Source: Manihot esculenta
Lineage: Eukaryota; Streptophyta; Magnoliopsida; Malpighiales; Euphorbiaceae
NCBI RefSeq assembly: GCF_001659605.2
Contig: NC_035171.2
Location: forward strand, 26,825,825 to 26,889,824
Length of the DNA stretch: 64,000 nt
Reading direction: 5' to 3'
Part shown: piece after piece, positions 1 through 11,559 of the stretch
Layout of the letters: every line of letters begins with the position of its first letter
Position numbering within the stretch: the stretch's first letter is position 1
Position numbers and translations under genes: made by a program
The notes under the pieces: generated by a model
What the model was told of the DNA's origin: nothing
Database searches by the model: none
Seen by the model: only the letters and a program-made list of their open reading frames with translations

Positions 1-905
1 ACAGAAGGCTCAAGAATGAAGAAAAGCTGGCACTGATATATACTTGGAGCCTGTGGACTTAGTACGGGGCAGAGCTACACTAGACTCTAAGCCAGCGATA
101 TCAGATTCTTAAAAGGTATTCACGGAAAAGGAAAGAAAGGAGATGTCCAGATAATGATGACAAGAAAGTAAAGGCGGCAGAGGACAAGAAGAATAGAGAA
201 AAGATAGAAAGAGGAAAGGGCATATAGAATTCAGAAACTGCGCAACGACTGAAAGATGAAAGGATGTTATTAAGGCACCTGAACCCGAACAGACGTGATC
301 ATAATAGTTCTTGGTATTCACCCCCTCGGCAGTTGGAGCAATAACTGCCGAGAAGGTGAAGGGGCAATTGATGACCGCTGAATTCCTCCACCCCGGACCA
401 GAGGCTTGACCACAGCCCAAGGCCCATGACGTAGAGGCCCACACACCTGATACATATAACAATCATGGCTCATCCAACCTTCAAGGCCGGGCTCGACCCA
501 TCTTCCTCACTCAAACCGGCCCAGCCCGCACGAAGCAGGCCCTCTCCACTCAGGCTTAGCATCCGGCCCAACTCTCAAGCCCAGTCCAGGATCCAGAATG
601 ATATTCACCAGACAGCCTGGCAAATCCGCTCAAACGTACGCATGAGGAGAATCAGAGGCCGTTACGCATGGAGCAGGCGGCTGATACCCTAGTACCTCCG
701 AATCCGGATGGCAGAGACGCGTGGCCCAATCCTGGAGAAACCTTTACACGTCACCAGCAAGCAAGATAATGTATAAAAGAGGAGACACCTCCTCAGAAAA
801 CTTAAGCCTTATTCAGTAATACAAAACCTTTGTAAAACCTTATTCAATTGGATCTCGGATCATCACTCATGATATTTGGAGCTATGATCCGCTTCTGTGA
901 AAAAT
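1..905 (+). mobile_element. LTR remnant, gypsy-type, cut by the window edge
   Basis: This relatively GC-rich block stands out from the AT-rich DNA that follows it from about 905. It carries a TATA-like box (TGTATAAAAGAGG, about 771-783). About 60-120 bp downstream is a stretch that looks like the R/U5 part of a plant Ty3/gypsy LTR (repeated TTATTCA and TTGGATCTCGGATC segments). No coding frame is supported; open frames on either strand are short and unlike any family. The left end lies outside the window and the right end is placed by composition only. Reading it as an LTR is inference from layout. It could also be a promoter-bearing remnant of another kind. Confidence 0.5.
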
Positions 906-1978
906 ATTTTTTAAGAAAATAATTAATTTTCTATTCTTTAATTGTAAAATTAAAAAACGAATAGTGTTATCAATATTTACAAAAAGAAAATTCAACAATG
1001 TTATTAAAATCCTTATGTCTAAAAATACAGTTTTTTTAGAAAAGAAAATTATTTTCTTTACAAATAACTTAATTTTTTATTCGATGAATAAATATTTTTA
1101 TAATTAATTAATTTGCGTAAGTGATACAAATATTAAAAAATGTGAAAAATATATTTTAGAAAATAAATGAATATGATGGTGAAGCGAAAAAGGGAAAAGA
1201 GACTCTTGAAGAAAGTATAAACGATATGGATATAAAATGCTTGCTTATATGAAAAACGAGAAGAAAAAAATAATTAAGATGTTGTACATGTGATTATATG
1301 TTGAGAAAATTACTTTTATATTCTCGAGACATGTCAAAATAAATAAATATTTTTATTTTTAAAACTCAATAGTTTTTAATCAATATATTTACCTCCACAA
1401 ATTAAAGGCTCCTTTGTCAAATTATTTTTTTTAGTTTGATAAAATGTATAGACTAAATTATTTATTTTATAAAATCTAAAAATACATGTATTTATTTTGA
1501 TATAATCTAATAATTAAATAATATTTTATATTTAGAAATATTTTAATTATATTAATTAGATGAACAAACTTCCAATTTAACAGAAGTAAAAATACATGAA
1601 TGAAACGGTTAAATTTTAGTAAAAGTAATTTATCCTTAAATTTTTGAGAAATAAATAAATCAAAATCTTACTATAAATCAAGTGAATGACACTTATGAAT
1701 CGATTTTGATATAGCCGTTAATTAACAACTTCAATAAATTGGAATACAAACAGAAAGGAGAGAATAAATCAAACAATTATGATGAAAAAGTATTGTGAAG
1801 CAAGAAGAAAAATTAAATTACTAATGTTGTTTGTAAATTTCTTTTAATCGTTTATCGTGTGATCATCATGGGTAAATAAAGAGAAAAAAAAAAGAGAAAT
1901 TAAGTTCACAAGAAATTTTAAAACTAAATTTAATGTATATTCCTATAATATGAAAAATGAAAGTGAATGCAATAACTC
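906..1978. other. AT-rich spacer, no gene seen
   Basis: A/T-dominated sequence with frequent stops in all frames and homopolymer runs. I see no coding frame, RNA gene or clear repeat structure. Confidence 0.7.
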
Positions 1979-2524
1979 TGAATGCACATAAAATTCGCTC
2001 AAAGTTAATAAGCAGTCATCATAAAATATGGTAACGTAATAAGAATTTGATAAACTATATGTAGTTCTACCAATAGAAAAGAAGGTCCAGATATTTTATG
2101 TCAGTCTTATTATAGGTCGGACTCAGATAGAATAGTGTCGCTCTCTCAACTTTAGGGTAAAACTCCATAAGAAAGTTACCGTTAACAGCTACAATCCAGC
2201 GGGATTCCCTTTACGCTTGCGATCACAGAATTTCTGACCAACTAGCCGGTAAAGATGTCTTACCAATGAGTCGGCCACATCATCACCGTATTATTAGAAA
2301 GTGCTATATTTATCTTCATTTTTTTATAATATAAAAGGAAAACAATTACAGAGGCGAAAGTACGTTATTCTCTCACACAAATACTATCAAGTTCTTCATT
2401 CACCATTTTCTTCAGTTTATTAACTTGAACGTTAGAGTGGCTGCCGCAGGTACCCACCACCTCACTTTTTCAGTCTTGTAGGATTAGTTAATCACAACAT
2501 AGCTCCATTTTGACCACCTCATCA
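1979..2524 (+). mobile_element. Tat-like gypsy LTR (copy A)
   Basis: This belongs to the same LTR family as the two LTRs of the element at 50248-56620. Shared landmarks in order are a TG start, a TTTGATAA block, a segment resembling the CAGCA..AATCTC..TTACG...TATAATCAC region, an ATATAAAA TATA-like box (about 2328-2336), and CTTGAACGTTAGAGTGGCTGCCG near the end, finishing ATCA at 2524. The bases just after it (TTTTGGTTTC) match the start of the primer-binding region of the full element (TTTGGTTTCGTTGCC), so this is probably a 5' LTR with only a few bases of internal sequence left. It is clearly diverged. Confidence 0.75.
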
Positions 2525-3343
2525 TTTTGGTTTCAACAACATCAGCTCTCCCTACTAAAAATTGGCGATATACTTGAACGTCAAGTTTTTTTCTTAAATT
2601 AAGTATATAAGCGGTCGATTTTAGCCTAATTTTAGTTGAATGTGCTTTTGTTAAGTTTTTCAACTTAATATAATTTTTTTACTTATTAAAAAAATGTAAT
2701 TTATAACATACTTTTTATGATTTAGCAAAATTCAAAATTTAGTTCATATGATTTTAATAATAAATAATTTAGTTTCTAAACTTTCATTCCAGTAATAATT
2801 AAGTATTTTTGTTAAAATTCAAGGTTAAATTATAATAATTTAGTGATTTGACTTTTTATAATAGTTTATTTCTTTTAATTTTAAAAATTTGTAACAATTT
2901 AATTTTTATAGTTTTAAATTTATAATAATTCAATCTTTTTAATTTGAGTTAATTTTTTTATTAACAGTTGACTAACGGTAAAATTAATAGAAATACTATT
3001 TTGTTAATAAAACAAAAATTTAGGGATGGAATTATTTACTATTAAATAAGTTGAAACTAAGTTGTGAGATTTCTTAAATCTCACGTACTATATGATAAAT
3101 AACCCAAAAAACTACTTTTTCCTGCTAAAGATTCCTCACATTCCAGCCCTGATACCCATGTAAAATTGGTGATTGTGGGAATTAAAATTAATGACAACTT
3201 CATCAAAACGACCAAGCAGACTTATTATTCATGCAAAAGTGGCCTACTCCATGGTCCCAACTTCCAAGCTACAAGAAATGCATGTGTTGAAGGTTTTTTA
3301 ACCCCTTCACTCCACTAAGCCTTTCAAGTTGCAGAGACTGAAA
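2525..3343. other. AT-rich spacer upstream of the phytocyanin gene
   Basis: The first about 20 bp look like residual retroelement primer-binding sequence. The rest is AT-rich spacer. The last about 150 bp before the ATG are less AT-rich and presumably hold the promoter and 5' UTR of the phytocyanin gene. I could not place a TATA box with confidence. Confidence 0.55.
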
Positions 3344-3954
3344 ATGAAGGTTTCGATTTCGATAAGAAAGCTTCTCTGCTTGATTGTGATAATGGTCATA
3401 TTTGTGAGTGCAAAATGCAGACAACCAGTGTTGCACAGAGTTGGTGGAGGAAAATATACTTGGAAACCATCTATCAATTTCACAGAATGGGCGAGTCATG
3501 AACAATTCTATGTTGGGGATTGGCTTTGTATAATCTCTAGCTCATTGCCTTATTCAATTTCAATATATTGATTACTGCAAAATCACTAACTCGATTTCTT
3601 TTCCTTGCTTTTGTTTTTCAAGATTTTGGATTCAATATCAGCCGCTATAATGTGCTGGAGGTGAACAAGACAAGCTATGAGGAGTGCATTGACAAAGATT
3701 TCATAAAAAATATCACAAGGGGTGGAAGAGATGTGTTTAATCTCACAGAGGCAAAGCCATTCTATTTTATTAACAGTGGTAGCTACTGTTTTAAGGGTAT
3801 GAAGCTTGCAGTCTATGTTGAAAATCCTCCTCATGAACCAGCTGCGGCATATTCAGTGCCAAGAAATTGTTCTCCAACGAATACTTATGGCAACATTGTT
3901 CTTCTTCCTTTGCTTGGCTATCTTGCAGTGTGGATCTTCCTCCAGTTAAGCTAA
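3344..3954 (+). CDS. Early nodulin-like protein (non-copper phytocyanin)
   Basis: Two exons, 3344-3527 and 3623-3954, separated by a 95-bp GT-AG intron (donor GTATAA, acceptor TTTTTCAAG). The join gives a 171-residue protein reading VGDWLYFGFN across the junction, as in phytocyanins. The upstream in-frame TTG at 3329 is not a start; ATG 3344 opens a typical hydrophobic signal peptide (residues 1 to about 25). The plastocyanin-like domain follows (NFTEWA, VGDWLYF, YNVLEV, YEEC, FYFINSGSYCFKGMKL), then a short Pro/Ala-containing linker and a hydrophobic C-terminus suggestive of a GPI-anchor signal. The type I copper ligands appear lost: Tyr replaces His before NV and before the second Cys, and the ligand Cys is absent, while both disulfide cysteines remain. 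That places it with early nodulin-like proteins, extracellular membrane-anchored proteins with proposed wall or signalling roles. It is convergent with the ALMT gene. Confidence 0.88.
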
Positions 3955-4316
3955 TTACATGGGATTATCAAAATGGTGATGGCCACTTTAAGATTAGCAC
4001 TTTGAAAGTTCGGAAAAAATGAAGTTTCATATTTAAGATGAAAGTTAAGTTGCATTTTCTCCTGATGGCAATAGCCTGTAAAATCAACTTCTGAAGTTGT
4101 AGAAAGAAATTTGGATTAATTTAAGAAATGGGTTTGTGATTGAAACAATGGAGATGAGAGAGAAGTTAAAAAGATATATAATTAGTTGATTATGATTATA
4201 TAATTTCATGAAAAATGATTGCAGCCATTTACATCCACATTATACTATTCTCTAGTTTCCACTCATGTTCCTCAGAACTTTGCAGTTATTTAATTAATTC
4301 TTAAGAGTTTTCTTGA
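3955..4316. other. Spacer between convergent genes (3' UTRs)
   Basis: About 360 bp between the two stop codons. It must contain the 3' UTRs of both genes. I see no other feature. Confidence 0.6.
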
Positions 4317-6749
4317 TCATTCCCCAATTGTAATTTCATGGTTTTGTAAGTCGATGCTATGGACTTGCTGTGATGATCCTTGAAATTGTTGCAGTGAGCC
4401 TGAAGATTCTACACTTCTGAAACCTGCCAAATTGGCTAATTCTTGAACAGCATCAGCAATTCTTTCACTGCACTGAACAACTTCTAATAGAAGGGAAGCA
4501 ACTGCAGTGGCTGGTGCTATCTCTAGCAGGTCTGCTTCTTTCCACACGCCTGTTTTGAATAGTGATTTTAGATTTTCAGCAGCAGTTTTTGATTTTCCAA
4601 TGTGAAGATGAACGGTATCAATTCTGATCATCGTTCTGATTGATGCTGATGACTCCTTGAGAGCTTTCCCACATTCTAGGCTGATCGTCTTGCATTGTTC
4701 TTTAACTTCACTTGGAATTTCCGAAGAAGTCTACGTGGGTAGCAAGCAACCAGAAATTAGTATGGAAAAATTATATGATCCCTGTGCTATAGAAAAATTC
4801 ATTTGTTAGTCCATCAATTTAAAAATATATTAAAATGATCCTAAAGTTTTACAAAATTTACTAATTAGTCTTTATATTAATTTTAATAAAAAATTTAAAA
4901 TACCCTCCATACGGAGAGATTAATTAGTATATATTTTTATAAAATTGTAAAACTAATTAATGAGTTTTTTCATACCATACGAAATAAATAGTAAAACACT
5001 TACGGCTAAAAACAACCGAATGACTAATTAATAATTTTTTTTAAAAAATCTCATAGATATTTTAATATATTTTTAAAATCTAAAGATTAATTAATAAGTT
5101 TTTCCATACCAAACGCTAATATATAGTAAATTTTGTAATTAATATTGACAACAACTAAAATGCAAAAGGAGTTTAACCATATGGCTTGTAATATAAATAT
5201 ACCTGGATTTGAGGGTTGAGGTAGTTGTTTAGAACATCAATTTTGATGGCACATTGCCTAGTTAGGCTTCCAATCGTCAAATATTGTTTCCAAGGATGAA
5301 AGAACCTGAACCGACCATGTCCTGGTTCCCATTTTGCTAGATTAGCCTGCAAAATCCACGAATAAATAATCTGAACTGTGTACAATTCAAGAAACTTGTA
5401 GGATAAATTACAGAGAGAGACTGAGTTTTTGTATTCACCATGTTTTCTTCACTACTTTGTGAATTTAATACACTTCTATATCCTTGAAGAAATGACCTAT
5501 CACTACTAGGCAACCCAAAGTATTCTCCTCCAAATCCTGGAAAGTCAAAGCAAAGAGGATGAATGTTTTGTTAGCTATATGACTTGCCGAGGCGAATTTA
5601 TTCGGTCTACAGTGATTAAATTTTGATTGTGATGAGATTCATATAGAATCCAATACTGGGATTTTGGTATGTTGATGCTTACCTTCTAAAAATTTTCCAA
5701 GTTTTTCAATATTGAGAGCAACGAGTTTGTGAAGATCCTCACCAATCCATACAGGGCAAATACAGATACTTACTAGAATAGTAGCACAACAACCAACAAC
5801 GATTGTTGAGAGTCTCTCAAGAGCCATTTTTGCAATGTTATCATCTCTATAACTTGATACTGATATTAGGGAGAAGGTCAATATAAATATCATAAGTCCA
5901 TAATCACACCTAGCCTTTAATTTGGGGAAAAATCTTGCAAAAGTCACCATTGCAGCTGCATCAAGATTAGCTTCAAGAATCAATTGAAATGATAATTGCT
6001 TATTATATTATTAATTTTGTACGTTTATATAACTGAGCAATACCTATTGCAAAGACGAAGATGTCTATTACAATGGCCTTGCCTGTGTTCCCAAAAACAG
6101 TTGCTAGTCGGCAAACTCCGATGCTCAGAGCACCACCGCCCAGCGTGGCTATCATCCTATTGACACTTTTACCAAGTGTTGCTCCTGAAAACAAAAATTG
6201 ATCAGAAGTAGCTCCAGTACTCAAATCCGAGATAGTTATACTATCTCCACTGTTGTAGTATAAAAAAGAGATTTAATTATTTTTTATAACAGATAAAAAT
6301 TGTTGTTAAAATTATAATATTGTTAAATATAAAATAAGTTATTTATTAAAATATAACATTATAGATAATATAAAATTATTTTTTAATAATATTAAGACAA
6401 TAATTTATAAACCTCAAAATACAAATGTGTCTAATTAGTCCCATGAGACAAAGAAAAAAGATACAAGCTTACCCACAGAAAATTCAAAGATGACCACAGC
6501 AGTCATGACAGCCCAGGTTGTATTGTCACCAAAAGTACTGTAAAGAGGATCAATGTAGTAAAATAAGGAAACCAAAATAAGAGCAAGGCCTGCCTTGAGT
6601 GAGTGAACAATCCTTCTTGGATCATCTTGCCCTAGTTTCTTTGCCTCTTTTGCAAGCTCCATGAGTGATTTTGCAGGCAAGCCAAACCTCTGAAACTGAA
6701 GATTCCCAAAAATGGAAGTTCCAAAATTCTCCTGATTGGAACTTGCCAT
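4317..6749 (-). CDS. ALMT: Aluminium-activated malate transporter (ALMT) family anion channel
   Basis: Six exons on the minus strand: 6749-6473, 6184-6044, 5955-5683, 5536-5439, 5346-5203 and 4730-4317. All junctions are GT-AG, phases agree, and the joined frame is open for 448 residues. The N-terminal half holds about six hydrophobic segments (first at about residues 51-68, second about 78-94), with the family blocks [43 protein letters not shown] and GEYF. The signature WEPGHGR is at about residues 269-275, followed by [18 protein letters not shown] and the C-terminal helical blocks [15 protein letters not shown] and VASLL. Family members are plasma-membrane or tonoplast channels passing malate and other anions, in aluminium tolerance, guard cells or vacuolar transport; which role applies cannot be told here. 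The length is typical and no inactivating change was seen. Exon 3 has an alternative acceptor 15 bp upstream that keeps frame; the chosen one aligns better. Confidence 0.92.
4785..5110. repeat. Fold-back, MITE-like element in ALMT intron 5
   Basis: The two ends are inverted copies of each other. About 4788-4838 (GAAAAATTCATTTGTTAGTC through AAAAATATATTAAAAT) matches the reverse complement of about 5056-5107 (ATTTTAATATATTTTT through AATAAGTTTTTCC) at roughly three quarters of positions. The middle is AT-rich and partly self-complementary. It has no coding frame and lies wholly inside the intron between exons 5 and 6, away from both splice sites. The size (about 325 bp) fits a miniature inverted-repeat element, but no clear target duplication was found. 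Confidence 0.6.
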
Positions 6750-6799
6750 TGATCTACTCTTCCAAGAAGAGGACGTGATAAGCGTTTGGCTAAGCCCAC

Positions 6800-6810
6800 C
6801 TTTTTATACC
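6800..6810 (-). promoter_or_regulatory. Probable TATA box of the ALMT gene
   Basis: Read on the minus strand this is GGTATAAAAAGG, about 50-60 bp before the ATG at 6749. That leaves room for a transcription start about 25-30 bp downstream and a short 5' UTR. This is a sequence match only. Confidence 0.6.
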
Positions 6811-8700
6811 TATCAATGTCTACTGTGCACTTTGCTTATAGTCTAAAAAAATGTGTTTTCTAATTTTTTTATTTTTTTATTTTTTATTTTTTTATTTCAA
6901 CAGAATTGATGTCATTGAAATTATTAATGGAGACTTTGATGAGAGAATTATAACTAATAAGAATGTCTACTTCTTTTTATACAATTATAAAAAGGTAATT
7001 AACTATATTAATATTACACCTATTTATTAACTAAATAAGACGCAATTAATAATTATTATTAAAAATATTAATAAACTAATTTATTTACACTTGTATGAAT
7101 TATTATGATCGATGGTGATTAATTCCTAATTTATTTTTCTCCATATTTGGAGGTTGGTGTGGTGATATTTACCTTGTGGCTTCAAGAGAATCTACTAAAA
7201 TTAGTTGAATTAAAAATATTAAATTTTATTTTCAGTTTATATTTATCTTTAAATTGTTACTAAAATATTATATAAGGTTATTATTTATATTTTATGGTGT
7301 GAGTTACACTTTTTTTTATCTATTTAAATTTATTTATTATTTTAAAAATAGTTTAGGGGTAAATTTAGAATTATTTAAATTTATTTATTCTTTAAAAAAT
7401 AGTTTAGGGGTAAAAATTTGATATTTTTATCTTGCTCTATATATAGTTAGTTTCTGAAAGAAAAAAACCACCTTAATTTGCTAATATTTCTTTACAAATT
7501 ATAAACAAAAGTGTAGTGATAACAATATTATAAGCAGTGGTGAATCTGATTTTTTTTTTTAAATATTTAAGATAATAATAAATATTATTAAAAATAATTA
7601 AAATATAATATTATTATCTTATCCAACCAGTTGATGTGAATTAATATTTTAAAAAGTAACAGTTTCTTTTTTGCCAAGAAAGTCCATTGATAGTAAAGAC
7701 ATACATCATTATTAATAATATCAGATACATTTCTAATTGATAGGAAGTTAATTCCTTGTAATAGTAAAAATAAATGTAAATGGACCTATGGATACACAAT
7801 TATGCATCGTTAATTTTTACCTTCAATCTCTCAATTTTAGATATATTTTTAATGTAATCAACTAAATTTTAATATATTTTAAAATTTATTTAATTTTTTT
7901 ATTATTGATATTATTCGCATCATATTTCTTCAAGTATAAATCTGTAAGATAAGAAAAAATATCGAGTGAATTAATTTGATATTTCTCCGACTTTTAAATT
8001 AGTATGAATACTGAATAAATAATATAATTGACTATTAAGAGAATAACATACTTGATTACAGAGGTTATGAACTCCTCATGTAGTGCATGAGATAGAATTT
8101 TAATACTATTAGGAATGTATGAGATTATAGAACTATATCTAGGATAGAATATTGAATCTTATATAAGATAAGATAAGAAATCATATATAGATAGAGATAA
8201 CCTTTGAATATGGATGATGTCCTATTTTAATTAGGATTCTATGGCTTTATAGGAGAGTTGTAAAGTACTTAAATTATTGACTTATTTTGGATCATTGAAA
8301 TCCAAATCTAATATATATTTTTATATGATTTATATCATTAATCCCCCATCAAGTAATCAAATCTTAAAGTTCGATGCCAAGAGATGCACATTAGATTTCG
8401 GACACTCTAGTTATTCAAAATTCGAATTGTTTTAAAAAATCTTTTGCAAATTGAAAAATGTTCTCTCTTTTAAAAAATTTAGACGTGATGTTGCTTTAAA
8501 GATTTTAAGCAAATTATTTCTTTGAAAATTGAAGTCAGACATTGCCTATCCTTGCCCCCACAAAACGTAAGTGGTGATTTATCGCCATAGTGATCTTTGA
8601 GTGATAAACTGTTGAACTAATTCTGATATTTATCAAACAAATTATGGTGAATAATCATCCTAATAAAGAAAGGTCTCATACTGATGAAGACTCTATAGAC
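6811..8700. other. AT-rich spacer between ALMT and the copia element
   Basis: Poly-T and poly-A rich sequence with no coding frame. It contains one short tandem duplication (7322-7422, listed separately). The last few hundred bases before 8701 are somewhat less AT-rich, but I cannot assign them. Confidence 0.65.
7322..7422. repeat. Tandem duplication, about 50 bp x 2
   Basis: Two adjacent units, each running from TTTAAATTTATTTATT through AAAATAGTTTAGGGGTAAA, at about 7322-7374 and 7375-7422, with a few differences and small length changes. Confidence 0.75.
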
Positions 8701-8890
8701 GATAAGTCCAAGACTTAGTCTTTGTTGTTCTTATTTTGTTTAAAATTCATATTGTAGATAAGCTCCTTGATTTAAGCTTAGTTAGCTGTAACTATATTTT
8801 GAATAGGCTCTTGTATCTTTAGTTTCTTCTCTGTATAAATTGTAACATTTTGTTATGAATAGATCATCGATTCAATTCATATTCTCTATA
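8701..8890 (+). repeat. 5' LTR of the copia element
   Basis: Starts GATAAGTCCAAGACTTAG and ends TTCAATTCATATTCTCTATA. The same sequence recurs at 13101-13246 plus 15423-15470 with about ten differences. A CTGTATAAATTG TATA-like motif lies near 8831. Confidence 0.8.
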
Positions 8891-8903
8891 TAGTATCAAA
8901 GCC
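8891..8903 (+). promoter_or_regulatory. Primer-binding site, tRNA-Met type
   Basis: TAGTATCAAAGCC, two changes from the standard plant copia primer-binding sequence TGGTATCAGAGCC, directly after the 5' LTR. Confidence 0.75.
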
Positions 8904-8957
8904 TGAACACTCTAACGAGTTCTAAAGGTCCTTCTTTCTGTTCTTCCTCAATTTGCT

Positions 8958-9850
8958 ATGGCAATTACCACTTCTACTACATCTTCTATTATGCAGTTAA
9001 ATGCACCAGCCCACTTTTTGATCAAGATTACCTTGAGTAACTTTCCTGTTTGGCGAAGGCAGATTCAATCTACTCTCATCGGATTGGATTTGTTAGGGTA
9101 TAACGATGGTAAACTAGTTGCACCATTTGAATTTCTTGATCAACAACAAAAAAACCATCAATCCAGCTTATACTGTTTGGTTTCAATAAGATCAAAATCT
9201 TATTAGTGCAATTCTGGGTAGCTGTTCAGCCGCTTATCTCTTCACTTGTGTCGTCCAAGGAAGCTTGGGAATGATTGAGTTGCAACTATGCCAACACTTC
9301 ACGATCTAGAATCATTTCTCTCAAGACTAGAGTTGCTCAAAATCCCAAAGGTTCCAAATCGATGGCTGAATTTCTTAATGAAATGCGATCAATTGCTGAT
9401 GACTTAGCTCTCACTCAAAATCCAATGAGTGAAGAAGACCTCATTGTTCATATTATTGCTCAATTAGGAGATGAGTTCAATCCTATTATTGCAGCAATCA
9501 AGGTTTGTGAATCACCAATTCCTTTCTTAGAATTGTTTGAAAAACTAACAGATTTTGAGAGACTATTGAAAGACAAAGAGCAAGTGTCATCACCTATCAT
9601 TACTATGGTAAATGAACCCAGAAGCAAATCACTAAGGCACGACCCTTTTCATAAGGTACTTCGAATTCTATTCGATCAAATTAGAGTTCTACTTTTCACA
9701 AAAATCGTGCAGACTATGCTGGGAATTCTTCTCGTCACAATCAGACCAGCAATCATGAAGGTTATAGAGCAGATACTTTTTGTCAATTTTGTGAAATTGC
9801 ATGTCACAGTACAGTTCATTGCAGGAAGCTTGCTAGATTTTTTAAGGAGA
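8958..9850 (+). pseudogene. copia gag (nucleocapsid/capsid) remnant
   Basis: ATG 8958 opens a typical copia Gag N-terminus (KITLSNFPVWRRQIQSTL is the usual NYxxW-type block). The frame breaks near 9206 and continues from about 9275 with the capsid part (KGSKSMAEFLNEMRSIADDL, then LTDFERLL). It shifts again before a CCHC zinc knuckle at 9781-9822 (CQFCEIACHSTVHC). It would have packaged the element RNA in virus-like particles. It has at least two frame breaks. Confidence 0.8.
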
Positions 9851-9885
9851 ACAATATCACTATTAGTTCTAATCAGTCTTCATCT

Positions 9886-11280
9886 ATGAGTTCTAATCTT
9901 GTAGCTAATGCTACTATTGCTATGTCCACTCAAACACAGCAACCTTGGTTGTTTCATAGTGGAGCATCACATCATATGGCTTCAAATTCATCCGCTTTGC
10001 AAGGGTATTCTGATTATAGGGGTCCTGATGAAATTTTCTTGGATGATGCTAACAATCTTTCTATTTCTCATACTTGTTATACACATATCAATACAACTCA
10101 TAGACCACTTTCCATATCTAATGTTTTGTGTGTCCCTAATTTACACAAAAATTTGATTTCTATAGCCAAATTATGCCAAACAAATAATGTTTCTATTGAA
10201 TTTTTTCTCTTCTCATTTTCTTGTTAAGGATTTGTACACAGGGGCGCCTTTAATGCAGGGAGAGAGTATTGATGATATTTATTGCGCAACCATTCTGACA
10301 TGTTCTTAGTTGCATGTCATAATTCATGTCTTCTTTGTCTGACTGGCATCACAAGCTTGGCCATCCTTCTAATAAAGTTCTTCGTGTAGTTCTTAAGAGT
10401 TATACTTTAGAGTCTCTTTTAAGTTCAGTTTCAAATTTTCATTGTGATTCCTGTTCAGTAAACAAAAGTCACAAATTACCATTTTCTGAAAATTCTCTTG
10501 TTATTACAAAGCAATTGGAACTTGTATATTCTAATGTTTAGAGACTAACACAAAAATCTCTTACTGGATATGAGTATTATGTTACGTTCATTAATCATTT
10601 TACAAAGTATATATAGTTATTTTCAATGAGAAAAAAATATAATACTTATAATATGTTTCTTCAATTTCAAAGGTTGGTGGAGAATTATTTTCAAACTAAA
10701 ATTGTTTCTGTTTTTTCTGATAACGGTGGAGAGTATAAAAAACTAAAACCCATTTTTAATGCATGTGGAATTTCCCATTTTACCTTATCGCCACACACAC
10801 TTGAGCATAACGGCACTGTTAAAAGACAAAATATGCATATTGTGAAAATAAGTCTTTTTTTCTGCAACTTGTGTCACTTCCTATTTCATATTGGTCATAT
10901 GTCTTTCAAGCAGCTGTGTATTTAATTAATCATATTCCTTCGTCTGTTTTATTCTTTCAATGTCCTTTTTCAAAGCTTTTTTATAGGGCTCCTAATTATA
11001 AAAGGCTTAAAACATTTGGGTATTTATGTTATCCTTGGTTACTTTCAAACTTCAGCCTCGATTTACACCATGTATCTTTTTCGGTTATTCTACCACTCAA
11101 TCTACCTATAAGTGTCTTGATCCTTCTTCTAATAGGTTATATATATCTCATCATGTCAAGTTTGTTACAATTTTTTTTTCGTTTCATGTTCGTAATAATT
11201 CTCAACAGTTCTCTAACCTATTTTGATATGCTTCTTGTGCATATTTTTCTCAAGATGATGGCCACTCTTTACCTTTGACT
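9886..11280 (+). pseudogene. copia protease and integrase remnant
   Basis: In order: the protease motif WLFHSGASHHM, with His at 9955-9957 where the catalytic Asp belongs; the GAG-pre-integrase block with HHKLGHPS and a CX2C pair (about 10340-10470); and the integrase core with the second Asp kept (FSDNGGEY, about 10715-10740). The catalytic Glu of the NGxxER block is changed to Lys (codon 10821-10823, NGTVKRQN). The first-Asp region reads INHFTKY instead of the usual DDFSRY type. Stops and frameshifts lie between these blocks. Protease and integrase activity are both ruled out by the missing residues. Confidence 0.82.
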
Positions 11281-11559
11281 AATACCATGCCTGCTTCTAC
11301 ACCATAAAATACATCACCTCCTCTTGCTCCAGATATAGATATATATGTAACCATTCCATTGCCAGAACCTATAGCACTAATTTTCTCTACTCCTTCTACT
11401 GCACCAATTGCATTACCAAATTAGACTTTGGCTCCACTGCAATCTGTTTCTTAGCCCACAGATTCCTGCCTAAACTGAATTCGAAAACCCAATCCTAGGT
11501 ATTTTAATGATCACTATGTCAACCTTACCACTAAACATCCTTTACCATTAAGTCTAGAA

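Noticed and set aside
109..462. Minus-strand 117-codon open frame
   Set aside because: Lies in an LTR-like block, antisense to its probable promoter, with no family resemblance.
3329..3343. Upstream start of the phytocyanin frame
   Set aside because: The codon at 3329 is TTG; the first ATG (3344) directly begins a good signal peptide.
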